NCBI GenBank assembly: GCA_035292885.1
Contig: DATDPG010000202.1
Location: 1 to 40,193 of the forward strand
DNA: 40,193 nucleotides
Direction of reading: 5' to 3'
Source of the DNA: Bdellovibrionota bacterium
Lineage (GTDB): Bacteria > Bdellovibrionota_G > JALEGL01 > DATDPG01
In this document: one piece after another, positions 32,561 to 40,193 of the stretch
Numbering within the stretch: position 1 is the first letter of the stretch
How the letters are laid out: every line of letters begins with the position of its first letter
Made by a program: the position numbers and the translations under genes
Notes under the pieces: model-generated
What the model was told of the DNA's origin: nothing
Database searches by the model: none
The model's input: only the letters and a program-made list of their open reading frames with translations

Positions 32561-33522
32561 CGATTCTTCAGGCCGTTACCGCGGGAATTCGCGACGAGAT
32601 GCAACGCGACGACCGTGTCGTTCTCTTCGGCGAGGATGTCGGCCTCAACGGAGGAGTCTTTCGGGCGACGGATGGTCTTCAAAAGGAATTCGGAGAGTCG
32701 CGCGTCTTCGACACTCCGCTTTGCGAAAACGGAATTCTCGGCGTGGCCTGCGGCATGGCGCTTTACGGCCTCCGTCCGATCGCGGAGATTCAGTTCCTCG
32801 ATTTCATCTATACGGGCTTCGACATGATCGTTTCGGAGATCGCCAAGATGCGATACCGGTCAGGCGGCCAGTTTTCGGTACCGATGGTAATTCGAACGCC
32901 CTACGGCGGGGGAATTCGGGGCGGGCTTTACCATTCTCAATCCACGGAAGCGTATTTCATTCATACTCCCGGCTTGAAAGTCGTGATCCCCTCGACACCG
33001 TACGATACGAAAGGTCTTTTGATTTCAGCGATCCGGGATGAAGACCCGGTGATCTTTATGGAACCCAAACGGTTGTACCGATCCGCGAAAGGGGATGTCC
33101 CCGAAGGCGATTACACCGTTCCGATCGGCAAGGCCCGCGTCGTTTGCGAAGGGGGTGACGTGACCGTCCTAACGTATGGAGCGATGGTGCCTGTGGCCGA
33201 GGCCGCAGCCACCGAAGCCCTGGAAAAAAGTATTTCCGCCGAAGTGATCGATCTCCGGACATTGTTACCCCTCGATCTGGAAACGGTACTGGAATCCGTT
33301 TCAAAGACCGGACGCGTCGTCATTGTTCATGAAGCTGCGAAAACCGGCGGGTTCGGCGCCGAACTTTCCGCGCTGATTGCGGAGAGGGCGATCGAGGTTT
33401 TGGAGGGACCGATCGTGCGCGTGACCGGCTACGACACGCCCTTCCCTTATACGTTGGAACATGATTATCTGCCCGACCCCGCGCGCGTTCTGGCGGGGAT
33501 TGAAAAGGTGTTTCGTTTCTAA
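32548..33522 (+). CDS. pdhB: 2-oxoacid dehydrogenase E1 component, beta subunit
   Basis: 324 residues. FGEDVGLNGGVFRATDGL, then DTPLCENGILGVACGMAL and AEIQFLDFIYTGFDMIVSE, is the transketolase pyrimidine-domain signature with the Glu that activates thiamine diphosphate. HSQSTEAYFIHTPGLKVVIPS follows, and the C-terminal transketolase domain carries EVIDLRTLLPLD. With E1alpha it decarboxylates a 2-oxo acid and transfers the acyl group to lipoyl-E2. Pyruvate and branched-chain versions cannot be told apart safely from this sequence. It starts inside the end of lipA. Confidence 0.92.
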   Translation: MGQLTILQAVTAGIRDEMQRDDRVVLFGEDVGLNGGVFRATDGLQKEFGESRVFDTPLCENGILGVACGMALYGLRPIAEIQFLDFIYTGFDMIVSEIAKMRYRSGGQFSVPMVIRTPYGGGIRGGLYHSQSTEAYFIHTPGLKVVIPSTPYDTKGLLISAIRDEDPVIFMEPKRLYRSAKGDVPEGDYTVPIGKARVVCEGGDVTVLTYGAMVPVAEAAATEALEKSISAEVIDLRTLLPLDLETVLESVSKTGRVVIVHEAAKTGGFGAELSALIAERAIEVLEGPIVRVTGYDTPFPYTLEHDYLPDPARVLAGIEKVFRF

Positions 33523-33534
33523 AAGGAGGGAAGG

Positions 33535-34863
33535 ATGGCCTACGAATTCAAATTGCCCGATATCGGCGAAGGCGTCACGGAAGGCGAAATCGTCAAATGG
33601 CTCGTGAAAGAAGGGGACAGCGTCGGCGAAGATCAGCCGATCGTCGAGATTATGACGGACAAAGCGACGGTTGAAATCGCGGCTCCCAAGTCGGGCCGGA
33701 TCGAACAGTTGATGGCCAAAGAAGGCGCCGTGGTTCCTGTCGGAAGCGTTCTCGTCAAGATTGCCGTGGCCGAGGAGTCCGCGATGAAACCGGCGCGCCC
33801 GCCGGCTCCGGCGAAAGGACCGACCGCCGACACGCCACTTTTTTCGGCGTCTCCAGCGCCCTCGCGGACTTCAGCACCCGCGCCGACTCCCACTTCTGCG
33901 GCACCATCCATCTCAGCAAGCACCGGGGGACAACGGGTCTTGGCCTCTCCCGCCACACGAAAACTCGCGCGGGAGATGGGCATCGACCTATCCGCCATAC
34001 CGGCAACGGGGCCGATGGGGAGAGTTGTGAAAACGGATTTACAGAACATCGGTATGGGAGCGATGAGAGCCGGAGCACCGGTGGCGGCGGTGACCGCTGG
34101 ACGGCCCGATGTGTCTACGAAGGCGATCGAATTCGGCCGCCGCCGGCCGACGCAGCCCCTGACGGGCGAAGAACGGATCCCGCTGCGCGGAATCCGGCGA
34201 AAGATCGCCGAGCATATGGCGGTTTCGAAACGGACCGCCGCTCATTTCACGCACGTCGACGAAGTCGACATGACCGAGTTGGTCGATCTGCGCCATGCGT
34301 ATTTGGAAAACGCCGGGACGCGAAGTGTGAAGCTGACGTACCTCCCTTTCATCATCCGGTCGATTTGCGCGGCGCTGCGGGAGTTTCCCGGCTTGAACGC
34401 CAGTTTGGATGAAACCAAGGGAGAGATCGTCGTAAAGCATTACTACAATATCGGCGTAGCGGTGGCGACCAGCACGGACGACCTGGTCGTGCCGGTGATC
34501 AAAAATGCCGACAAGAAAACGATTCTTCAGCTGGCGCAGGATCTGCAAATTATTTCGGAGAAGGCGCGAACCGGAAAACTAAGCCCCGAAGATCTCTCGG
34601 GCGGCACGTTTACGATCACGAGCATGGGAAACCTGGGCGGCGTCCTCGCAACGCCGATCATCAATTATCCCGAAGTCGGAATCTTGGGATTTCACAAGAT
34701 CATCGACCGGCCGGTGGTGCGCGACGGCCAGATCGTGGCTCGAAAAATGGCGAATGTTTCTCTCTCGCTCGACCACCGCGTCGTCGACGGCGCGGTCGCG
34801 GCGTCGTTTCTCAACATGTTCATCCGCTATCTGGAACAACCGGGACTCCTGATGCTCCAGTGA
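33535..34863 (+). CDS. pdhC: 2-oxoacid dehydrogenase E2 (dihydrolipoyl acyltransferase)
   Basis: 442 residues, preceded by AAAGGAGGGAAGG. One lipoyl domain (residues 1-76) with the lipoylated K43 in EIMTDKATVEI; an Ala/Pro-rich linker (about 80-130); the E1/E3-binding domain ASPATRKLAREMGIDLSAIP (about 138-172); then the catalytic domain from about residue 220 with RKIAEHMAVSKRTAAHFTHVDEVD and the active-site His and Asp in DHRVVDGA (H414, D418). It forms the multimeric core of the complex. Only one lipoyl domain, as in branched-chain and many bacterial pyruvate complexes. Confidence 0.95.
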   Translation: MAYEFKLPDIGEGVTEGEIVKWLVKEGDSVGEDQPIVEIMTDKATVEIAAPKSGRIEQLMAKEGAVVPVGSVLVKIAVAEESAMKPARPPAPAKGPTADTPLFSASPAPSRTSAPAPTPTSAAPSISASTGGQRVLASPATRKLAREMGIDLSAIPATGPMGRVVKTDLQNIGMGAMRAGAPVAAVTAGRPDVSTKAIEFGRRRPTQPLTGEERIPLRGIRRKIAEHMAVSKRTAAHFTHVDEVDMTELVDLRHAYLENAGTRSVKLTYLPFIIRSICAALREFPGLNASLDETKGEIVVKHYYNIGVAVATSTDDLVVPVIKNADKKTILQLAQDLQIISEKARTGKLSPEDLSGGTFTITSMGNLGGVLATPIINYPEVGILGFHKIIDRPVVRDGQIVARKMANVSLSLDHRVVDGAVAASFLNMFIRYLEQPGLLMLQ

Positions 34864-34867
34864 TCGT

Positions 34868-35932
34868 GTGGTGACGACAATGACCAGATCTGTTCAGCCT
34901 CGTGCGGAAATCGTCGCCACACGATCACACGAACGGTGGACGTCCATTTATCAATCGATGAAGCGTCAACGCATGATCGACGAAAAAATGGTCCTACTGC
35001 AACGGCAGGGGAGGATCGGCTTTTACGGACCGATCACCGGGCAAGAAGGCGCGGCGATCGGAAGCGTAGCCGCGCTCGAGCCGCGGGACTGGGTCGTCCC
35101 GGCTCTCCGCGAAGCAGCCACCGCGCTCTATCGAGGACTCCCCTTGGATACCTACATCGCTCAACTCTTCGGGAATTCGGGGGATTGGATTCAGGGACGC
35201 CAGATGCCGTGCCACCACACGTATCGCGACGGGAATTACGTCGCGATGTCGAGCTGCGTTGGAAACCAACTTCCCTGCGCGGTTGGAATCGCCATGGCGG
35301 CTCAATATCGAAAAGATCCTGTCGTCGTCCTCGCCTATTTGGGAGATGGTGCGACTTCGGAGGGCGATTTTCACTCCGCAATGAATTTTGCGGGCGTGTA
35401 CAAATCCCCGGTCGTCTTTTTCTGCCAAAACAATCAATGGGCGATTTCCGTTCCGGCCGCGAAACAGACGGCGTCCAAGAATTTCGCCGTAAAAGCCGCC
35501 GCGTATGGATTCGAGGGAGTTCGGATCGACGGAAACGACGCGGTCGAGGTTTTTGAAACCACGCAAAAAGCCGTGAAGAAGGCGCGGAAAGGGGACGGCC
35601 CGACGTTTATTGAAGCGGTCACGTATCGCATGGGAGGGCACACGACTTCCGACGACCCGGCGCGATACCGAGATCCGAAAGAGGTGGAGGCCTGGGCCAA
35701 GAAAGACCCCGTCGATCGGTTGAGAAAACATCTGGAAAAGAACAAACTATGGAACAAACAGCAGGAGAAGCAGCTGGAAGAGGAATTCACGACCGAGCTG
35801 AACGCGGCCATTGAACGGGTCGAAAAACTGCCTCCCCCTCCGCTGGAATCGATGTTCGAGGATGTCTACGCGGTGATGCCTCCGCATCTCCAAGAGCAGC
35901 GCGACCAGGCCCTGGCGCGCCACGCGAAGTAA
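34868..35932 (+). CDS. pdhA: 2-oxoacid dehydrogenase E1 component, alpha subunit
   Basis: 354 residues from GTG at 34868. The ATG at 34880, with GGTGA at a fair distance, may be the real start. Thiamine-diphosphate motif GDGATSEGDFHSAMNFAGVY...NNQWAISVP (GDG to NN). The phosphorylation-loop region GGHTTSDDPARYR is present, and FYGPITGQEGAAIGSVAAL near the start resembles the branched-chain type (BkdA1). The gene order beta-E2-alpha is unusual; alpha normally comes first. The C-terminal region is a Lys/Glu-rich helical stretch. Confidence 0.92.
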   Translation: MVTTMTRSVQPRAEIVATRSHERWTSIYQSMKRQRMIDEKMVLLQRQGRIGFYGPITGQEGAAIGSVAALEPRDWVVPALREAATALYRGLPLDTYIAQLFGNSGDWIQGRQMPCHHTYRDGNYVAMSSCVGNQLPCAVGIAMAAQYRKDPVVVLAYLGDGATSEGDFHSAMNFAGVYKSPVVFFCQNNQWAISVPAAKQTASKNFAVKAAAYGFEGVRIDGNDAVEVFETTQKAVKKARKGDGPTFIEAVTYRMGGHTTSDDPARYRDPKEVEAWAKKDPVDRLRKHLEKNKLWNKQQEKQLEEEFTTELNAAIERVEKLPPPPLESMFEDVYAVMPPHLQEQRDQALARHAK

Positions 35933-35948
35933 GCGAAAGGAAACCGAA

Positions 35949-37397
35949 ATGGCAAACGCACCTATGAAGAAAGATGTGGTCGTCATCGGAGGAGGTCCCG
36001 GAGGGTACGTGGCCGCCATCCGCCTGGGACAGTTGGGGAAGTCGGTCGCCTTGGTGGAAAAAGAGCAGGTCGGAGGGGTCTGCCTGAACTGGGGATGCAT
36101 CCCCTCCAAGGCGCTCATCCACATCGCCAAGCTTTACGAGGAGATGAAGAACGCCGAAGAGATCGGAATCACGTGCAAGAACATCGCCATCGATCTCAAG
36201 AAAGCCCAGGCGTGGAAAATCGGCGTTGTGAAAAAGCTCACCACTGGAGTGTCACAGCTTTGCAAGGGTCTCGGTGTTGAAATTCTCAAAGGCACGGCGG
36301 ATTTCGAAACGCCGAATCGCGTTTCCGTGAAGGGATCCAACGGGGGCGCGCAAACGGTCGAATTTACGAACGCGATCGTGGCCACCGGCTCGCGGCCGAT
36401 CGAAATTCCCGGCTTCAAAATCGACGGCAAACAGGTCGTCGATTCAAAGGACGCACTCGATTGGACGGAGGCGCCGAACAGAATTCTGATCGTCGGCGGG
36501 GGCGTGATCGGAATGGAAATCGGGATGCTTTATCAAAAATTCGGAACAAAAGTGACCGTCGTCGAAATGTTGGACCAGCTTCTTCCCGGCACCGATGCCG
36601 ATATCGCCCAGTTTCTCATGATCGCCTGCCGAAAGAGGGAGATAACGGTTCATCTTTCGAGTAAGGCTTTGGGCTGGGAAAAGAAAAAGGACGGCCTCCA
36701 TGTCAACGTCGAAACCCCGAAGGGAAAGGTGAACGTCGTCTGCGACGTCATTCTTCTTTCGGTGGGCCGCAGTCCAAACGGAAAGGGTGTCGGACTGGAA
36801 AGAATCGGCGTCCGGGTCGATGCCAAGGGCGCTATTCCGGTGAATCAAAAACTTCAAACGAGCCTTCCGCATATATTCGCGATCGGCGATGTGGTCGGCC
36901 CGCCGCTCTTGGCGCATAAGGCTTCGAAGGAAGGCCTGGTCGCGGCGGAAGTCATCGGGGGCAAACCGGAAGTCTACGACGTTCAAGCCATGCCGGCGGC
37001 CGTATTTACGGACCCTGAAATCGCCACCGTGGGAATGAGCGAAGAGGACGCCAAGCGAAAGGGGTATTCGACGTTCACCGGCAAGTTCCCCTTTGCCGCG
37101 TCCGGGCGGGCGGTCTCCACCGGAGCGACGGAAGGATTCGTGAAAGTCGTAGCGGAAAAGGGGACGAATCTTCTCCTCGGTGTTCAAATTATGGGGCCCA
37201 GCGCGGCGGATTTGATTAGCGAAGCGACGCTGGCGATTGAAATGGGGGCCAGCGTGGAGGATCTGGCGCTCACGGTCCATCCGCATCCGACCCTCTCGGA
37301 GTCGGTAATGGAAGCCGCTGAGGCGGCGCACGGGAAAGCAATTCATACGGTCAATCGCACTCCATCGCAGGTGACCCGTGCCCATGGCACTGTCTAA
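35949..37397 (+). CDS. lpdA: Dihydrolipoyl dehydrogenase (E3)
   Basis: 482 residues, GAAAGGAAACC before the ATG. FAD-binding GGGPGGYVAAIRLGQLG at the N-terminus, redox-active disulfide GGVCLNWGCIPSK (C45, C50), NAD-binding VGGGVIGMEIGMLYQKFG, FAD site HIFAIGDVVG, and the catalytic His-Glu of HPHPTLSE (H446, E451). It reoxidises the dihydrolipoyl arm of E2 with NAD+. It follows E1alpha by 16 bases in the same operon. Confidence 0.97.
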   Translation: MANAPMKKDVVVIGGGPGGYVAAIRLGQLGKSVALVEKEQVGGVCLNWGCIPSKALIHIAKLYEEMKNAEEIGITCKNIAIDLKKAQAWKIGVVKKLTTGVSQLCKGLGVEILKGTADFETPNRVSVKGSNGGAQTVEFTNAIVATGSRPIEIPGFKIDGKQVVDSKDALDWTEAPNRILIVGGGVIGMEIGMLYQKFGTKVTVVEMLDQLLPGTDADIAQFLMIACRKREITVHLSSKALGWEKKKDGLHVNVETPKGKVNVVCDVILLSVGRSPNGKGVGLERIGVRVDAKGAIPVNQKLQTSLPHIFAIGDVVGPPLLAHKASKEGLVAAEVIGGKPEVYDVQAMPAAVFTDPEIATVGMSEEDAKRKGYSTFTGKFPFAASGRAVSTGATEGFVKVVAEKGTNLLLGVQIMGPSAADLISEATLAIEMGASVEDLALTVHPHPTLSESVMEAAEAAHGKAIHTVNRTPSQVTRAHGTV

Positions 37398-37563
37398 CGC
37401 GGATTAGTCATGAGGGAAACGTTGAATTCGCCGCATCTCTGCGTTGGGTGCCTGCGAGCGGTCCTCATTTACGTTTCTTGTAAACTCCGGTCCATTCTCG
37501 GCGCCCGCCTTGACCTGCAGCGAATTCAAGCGTTTCGAAGTAAATCGATGCGTCTCGTGAACA

Positions 37564-38592
37564 ATGGGAACTAGAAATAAACTTAGAATTATTTCGGGGA
37601 AAGACGAAACGCCGTTAAAGGCCGCTTCCTGGAAACCGGCGCCGCTCGACAAACGGAAGGCGTATCGCTTCATGGCTCAGGCGCGGGCGCTCGAGGAGCG
37701 GCTGATTAAAATGAGCAAATCTTCGGACGGCTACTTCTGGATCGGCGGTCCGGGGGAAGAAGCTTTTAACGTCCCTCTCGGTCTCCTGATCAAGAAAGGG
37801 GAAGGCCTCGACTACGACTTTCTCCATTTCCATTACCGTCAGTCCGCGACCATGCTCGCGATGGGGATGGAAATCATCGATCAGATTCGCCAGATGGCCA
37901 ATCGGGTGACGGACCCGTTCTCGGGCGGCCGGAATTTCGCAAATCATTACTCTTGGAAAAAATGGAACGTCGTTCCGGTGACCTCCCCCATCGAAGTGCA
38001 ATACTCCGTGGCGCCGGGAACGGCACTGGCCCAGCTCCGTCACGGCGGAGACGGCATTACAATCGTGACCGGAGGAGACGCGGGAACCGCCGAGGCCGAC
38101 TTTCCGACCTGCTTGAACTGGTCGAGCCGCCCGGGGCGAGAGCTCCCGATCTTGATTATCGTGACGAACAACAAGTACGGAATCTCGACACCCTATAATG
38201 AGGTTCACGCCGACCGAGTCATCGCCCGCCGCGCGGAACCGTTCGGAATCAAATGCGACACCGTCGACGGGAACGATCTTGTGGCATCCTACGACAAACT
38301 CAAGGAGGCTATGGCGTACGTTCGAAAGGAACGAAAACCGTTCCTTTTGGAGGCTTACGTCTCCCGGCTCCACGGCCACAGCTCCTCTTCCGGCGCCTTG
38401 CGCGTCACGAATGAAACCGACTGTTTGACGGAATTCGAGAAGCAGCTGGTGAAAGAAAAGCTCTTTACGCCGGCCGAATGCGAACAGATTCGAAAAGATT
38501 CCGCCGACGAGGCGTTCGAAGCTCTCAAGAAAGTCCGCCAAGAGCCGTTTCCCGATCCGGCCACCATCTATGATCACATTTTCTCGGACTGA
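37564..38592 (+). CDS. Second 2-oxoacid dehydrogenase E1 alpha-like subunit
   Basis: 342 residues. The thiamine-diphosphate motif is GGDAGTAEADFPTCLN...NNKYGIST: the third residue of the usual GDG is Ala, while the NN and spacing are kept. YFWIGGPGEEAFNVPLGLLIKKG at about residue 56 is the E1alpha substrate-side loop; RLHGHSSSSGALRV matches the region of the phosphorylation loop. It is clearly diverged from the E1alpha at 34868, with an N-terminal extension of different sequence. It is followed three bases later by its own E1beta and preceded by a 166-base gap after lpdA, so it may have a separate promoter. It probably uses the same E2 and E3. Confidence 0.88.
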   Translation: MGTRNKLRIISGKDETPLKAASWKPAPLDKRKAYRFMAQARALEERLIKMSKSSDGYFWIGGPGEEAFNVPLGLLIKKGEGLDYDFLHFHYRQSATMLAMGMEIIDQIRQMANRVTDPFSGGRNFANHYSWKKWNVVPVTSPIEVQYSVAPGTALAQLRHGGDGITIVTGGDAGTAEADFPTCLNWSSRPGRELPILIIVTNNKYGISTPYNEVHADRVIARRAEPFGIKCDTVDGNDLVASYDKLKEAMAYVRKERKPFLLEAYVSRLHGHSSSSGALRVTNETDCLTEFEKQLVKEKLFTPAECEQIRKDSADEAFEALKKVRQEPFPDPATIYDHIFSD

Positions 38593-38595
38593 ACC

Positions 38596-39654
38596 ATGGC
38601 GACGATAGCTCAAGCGATTCGAATGGCTCTGCACGTCGGTGAGACCCGTCTCGGCGTGAAAGATATTTTCGGCGAGGACGTCGGCCCGCCGCTGGGAGGG
38701 GTGTTCACCTGCACGCAAGGACTGAAGACGGCGTGGAATTCCCCGTTGGACGAGAGAGGGATCGTCGGCACGGCGTTCGGCCTGGCCCTTGCGGGGCAGC
38801 GACCGGTGGCGGAGATTCAATTTTGCGATTACATCTTCAATACGATCGACCTTTTAAAGATGGCCGGGAACTGCCGATGGAGCGGCAACGGCGACTGGGA
38901 AGTTCCATTGGTGATGATGACGCCGGTCGGCACCGGAATTCATGGGGCGGTTTATCATTCGCAATCGTTCGACGCGATGGCGACTCATATGCCGGGCTGG
39001 AAAGTCGTTTTTCCTTCGAACCCGATTGATACGTACGGACTTCTGATTTCCGCCATTAAAGATCCGAATCCAGTCATGTTCCTTTACCCCAAAGCGTTGA
39101 TCCGGGTTCCCGGCGAAGAGCGGATTCCCGGCGAACCGGAAGACGCCAGAGCGCTTTCTCAAATGATCGACGCCCCGTTGGGGGACCGGACGAAGTGGAC
39201 ACCGAAGTGGCCCGACCTGCCCGACTTTGAAATCCCAATCGGCAGCGCCAAACTTTGCCGCGAAGGAACGCGTCTCACAGTCGTGAGTTACGGCCGAACG
39301 CTCCCGCTCTGCGTGAAAGCGGCCGATAAACTTCGCGACGAAGCCGGTATTTCCGCCGAAGTCATCGACCTTCGAACCCTCTTTCCGTACGACTGGCCGG
39401 CGATCAAGGGTTCGGTTCAGAACACAAAGCGGATTCTGGTCGTCAACGAAGATACCGAGGTCACAAACTTCGGCGAACATCTGGTTCGCAAAGTGGTCGA
39501 CGAATGCTTCTATGACTTGGAGGCTCCGCCGAAACTCCTGGCGGGCGCGAACACGCCCGGTGTAGGCCTGGCTTGGCCGCTCGAAGAAGCGTCGGTGCCC
39601 CAGGAATCGACGATCGAACAGGCGATGCGCGAAGTCGCTTCGGCGCAACCATAA
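38596..39654 (+). CDS. Second 2-oxoacid dehydrogenase E1 beta-like subunit with internal insertion
   Basis: 352 residues. DIFGEDVGPPLGGVFTCTQGL, DERGIVGTAFGLALAGQRPVAEIQFCDYIFN, HSQSFDAMATHMPGWKVVFPS and AEVIDLRTLFPYDWPAI are standard E1beta blocks. Compared with the E1beta at 32548 it has about 33 extra residues between the two halves (PGEERIPGEPEDARALSQMI to PDLPDF, about residues 171-210), just before EIPIGSAKLCREG. Such insertions occur in a subset of branched-chain E1beta proteins. Together with the gene before it, it forms a second E1. Confidence 0.88.
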   Translation: MATIAQAIRMALHVGETRLGVKDIFGEDVGPPLGGVFTCTQGLKTAWNSPLDERGIVGTAFGLALAGQRPVAEIQFCDYIFNTIDLLKMAGNCRWSGNGDWEVPLVMMTPVGTGIHGAVYHSQSFDAMATHMPGWKVVFPSNPIDTYGLLISAIKDPNPVMFLYPKALIRVPGEERIPGEPEDARALSQMIDAPLGDRTKWTPKWPDLPDFEIPIGSAKLCREGTRLTVVSYGRTLPLCVKAADKLRDEAGISAEVIDLRTLFPYDWPAIKGSVQNTKRILVVNEDTEVTNFGEHLVRKVVDECFYDLEAPPKLLAGANTPGVGLAWPLEEASVPQESTIEQAMREVASAQP

Positions 39655-39777
39655 GTCGTACCGAGTTTCGATTCCGTTCGGGAGCGCCATAGCCAGCTGA
39701 GTAGAACATGACCATATAGAAACTCGGGTACTTCTCTGTTCGAAAAATACGTAGCATCGGACGTGATGGACAACCAG

Positions 39778-40193
39778 TTAATTGCCAAGCTTGTGCGGAA
39801 CCTGGATTTCTGGAGGATCCCAGGGAGCACCAAGTATTACGCTATCGTTCGGGGTCTCAGTTTTTACCTTGTACCCCTTTGGAATCTGAAACAATGACTT
39901 CTCAAACGTTTCTTTTTGTACTTCCGACAACGCAAAACTATACCGGCTCTCTTGTTGGCCGGTATTTATATCGTTCGAGACTATTGACTGATATTCAAGA
40001 ACAAGTCCGAGTTTAGGCACATGAAACAGGACCTCTGAAGACCGTCCATATTTCAGCATTTTTAAAACGGGTCGCAGCTCTCTCTCAAAACGCTCGCTCA
40101 CGCAGGCCGTTTCCTGATCATTTTTGACAATTCTTTGAAAAATGCTGCATTCGTAGTTCGCAATATTCTTTTTCGTATTTTTTGGCTCCCTTG
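39778..40193 (-). CDS. Unrecognised protein, N-terminus beyond the window edge
   Basis: The minus-strand frame is open from the right edge to a stop at 39778 (138 codons visible), so an internal GTG at 40101 need not be the start. The visible part has normal composition, with segments such as SERFERELRPVLKMLKYGRS, LFHVPKLGLVLEYQSI and FEKSLFQIPKGYKVKTETPN, and no membrane helix. An N-terminal signal or lipobox, if any, is outside the window. I do not recognise a family. Confidence 0.6.
   Translation of the reverse strand, partial: REPKNTKKNIANYECSIFQRIVKNDQETACVSERFERELRPVLKMLKYGRSSEVLFHVPKLGLVLEYQSIVSNDINTGQQESRYSFALSEVQKETFEKSLFQIPKGYKVKTETPNDSVILGAPWDPPEIQVPHKLGN

Overview
The window reads as chromosome from a Gram-negative bacterium of moderately high GC (judged by eye). 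Lipoproteins and outer-membrane beta-barrel proteins show an outer membrane. An aerobic haem-copper oxidase, the coproporphyrin-type haem enzyme HemQ, oligoribonuclease, von Willebrand-type and other lipoproteins, and a giant SpvB/RHS protein together suggest a deltaproteobacterial-like or Bdellovibrionota-like lineage. That placement is an inference; no 16S or other decisive marker is present.

Layout. 1-1937 (minus): a GT-C membrane glycosyltransferase of TMTC type cut by the window edge, behind a secreted zinc peptidase. 2044-5813 (plus): a cytochrome c oxidase operon (subunits II, I, III, IV) ending in two small membrane proteins, one with a CxxC motif. 5758-8767 (minus): hemQ, cbiX, a dispersed inverted-repeat element, an Omp85-like barrel and a DCC-family thiol protein. 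8882-13882: a lipoprotein, a trmL pseudogene, orn, folK, uppP, a nucleoside phosphorylase-like gene and a small zincin. 14149-15092: a small unknown gene and a solitary rplC (ribosomal protein L3) outside any S10-type operon, followed by a second copy of the dispersed repeat. 15796-22926: a 2376-residue secreted SpvB/FG-GAP/RHS protein with an inserted FnIII domain. 22927-26228: decayed accessory DNA with two head-to-head DUF4143 fragments, a tandem lipoprotein duplication whose first copy is frameshifted, a serine-recombinase C-terminal remnant, and tRNA-Val(CAC).

26594-27560 is the most unusual stretch. It is about 0.95 kb with no credible protein, and its plus strand is packed with perfect hairpins, including GAAA and GCAA tetraloops. 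A promoter-like TTGACC-N17-TAGAAC lies directly upstream. I read it as a candidate large structured non-coding RNA that I cannot assign to a family.

27690-31502 (minus): a 36-residue very basic protein, a histidine phosphatase, an outer-membrane barrel, a von Willebrand lipoprotein, moaE, moaD and an A-type Fe-S carrier. 31649-39654 (plus): lipA followed by a 2-oxoacid dehydrogenase cluster (E1beta, E2, E1alpha, E3) and then a second E1alpha/E1beta pair. LipA would make the lipoyl group carried by E2, E3 re-oxidises it, and the two E1 pairs may feed different 2-oxo acids into one E2/E3 core. The window ends in an unrecognised partial gene on the minus strand.
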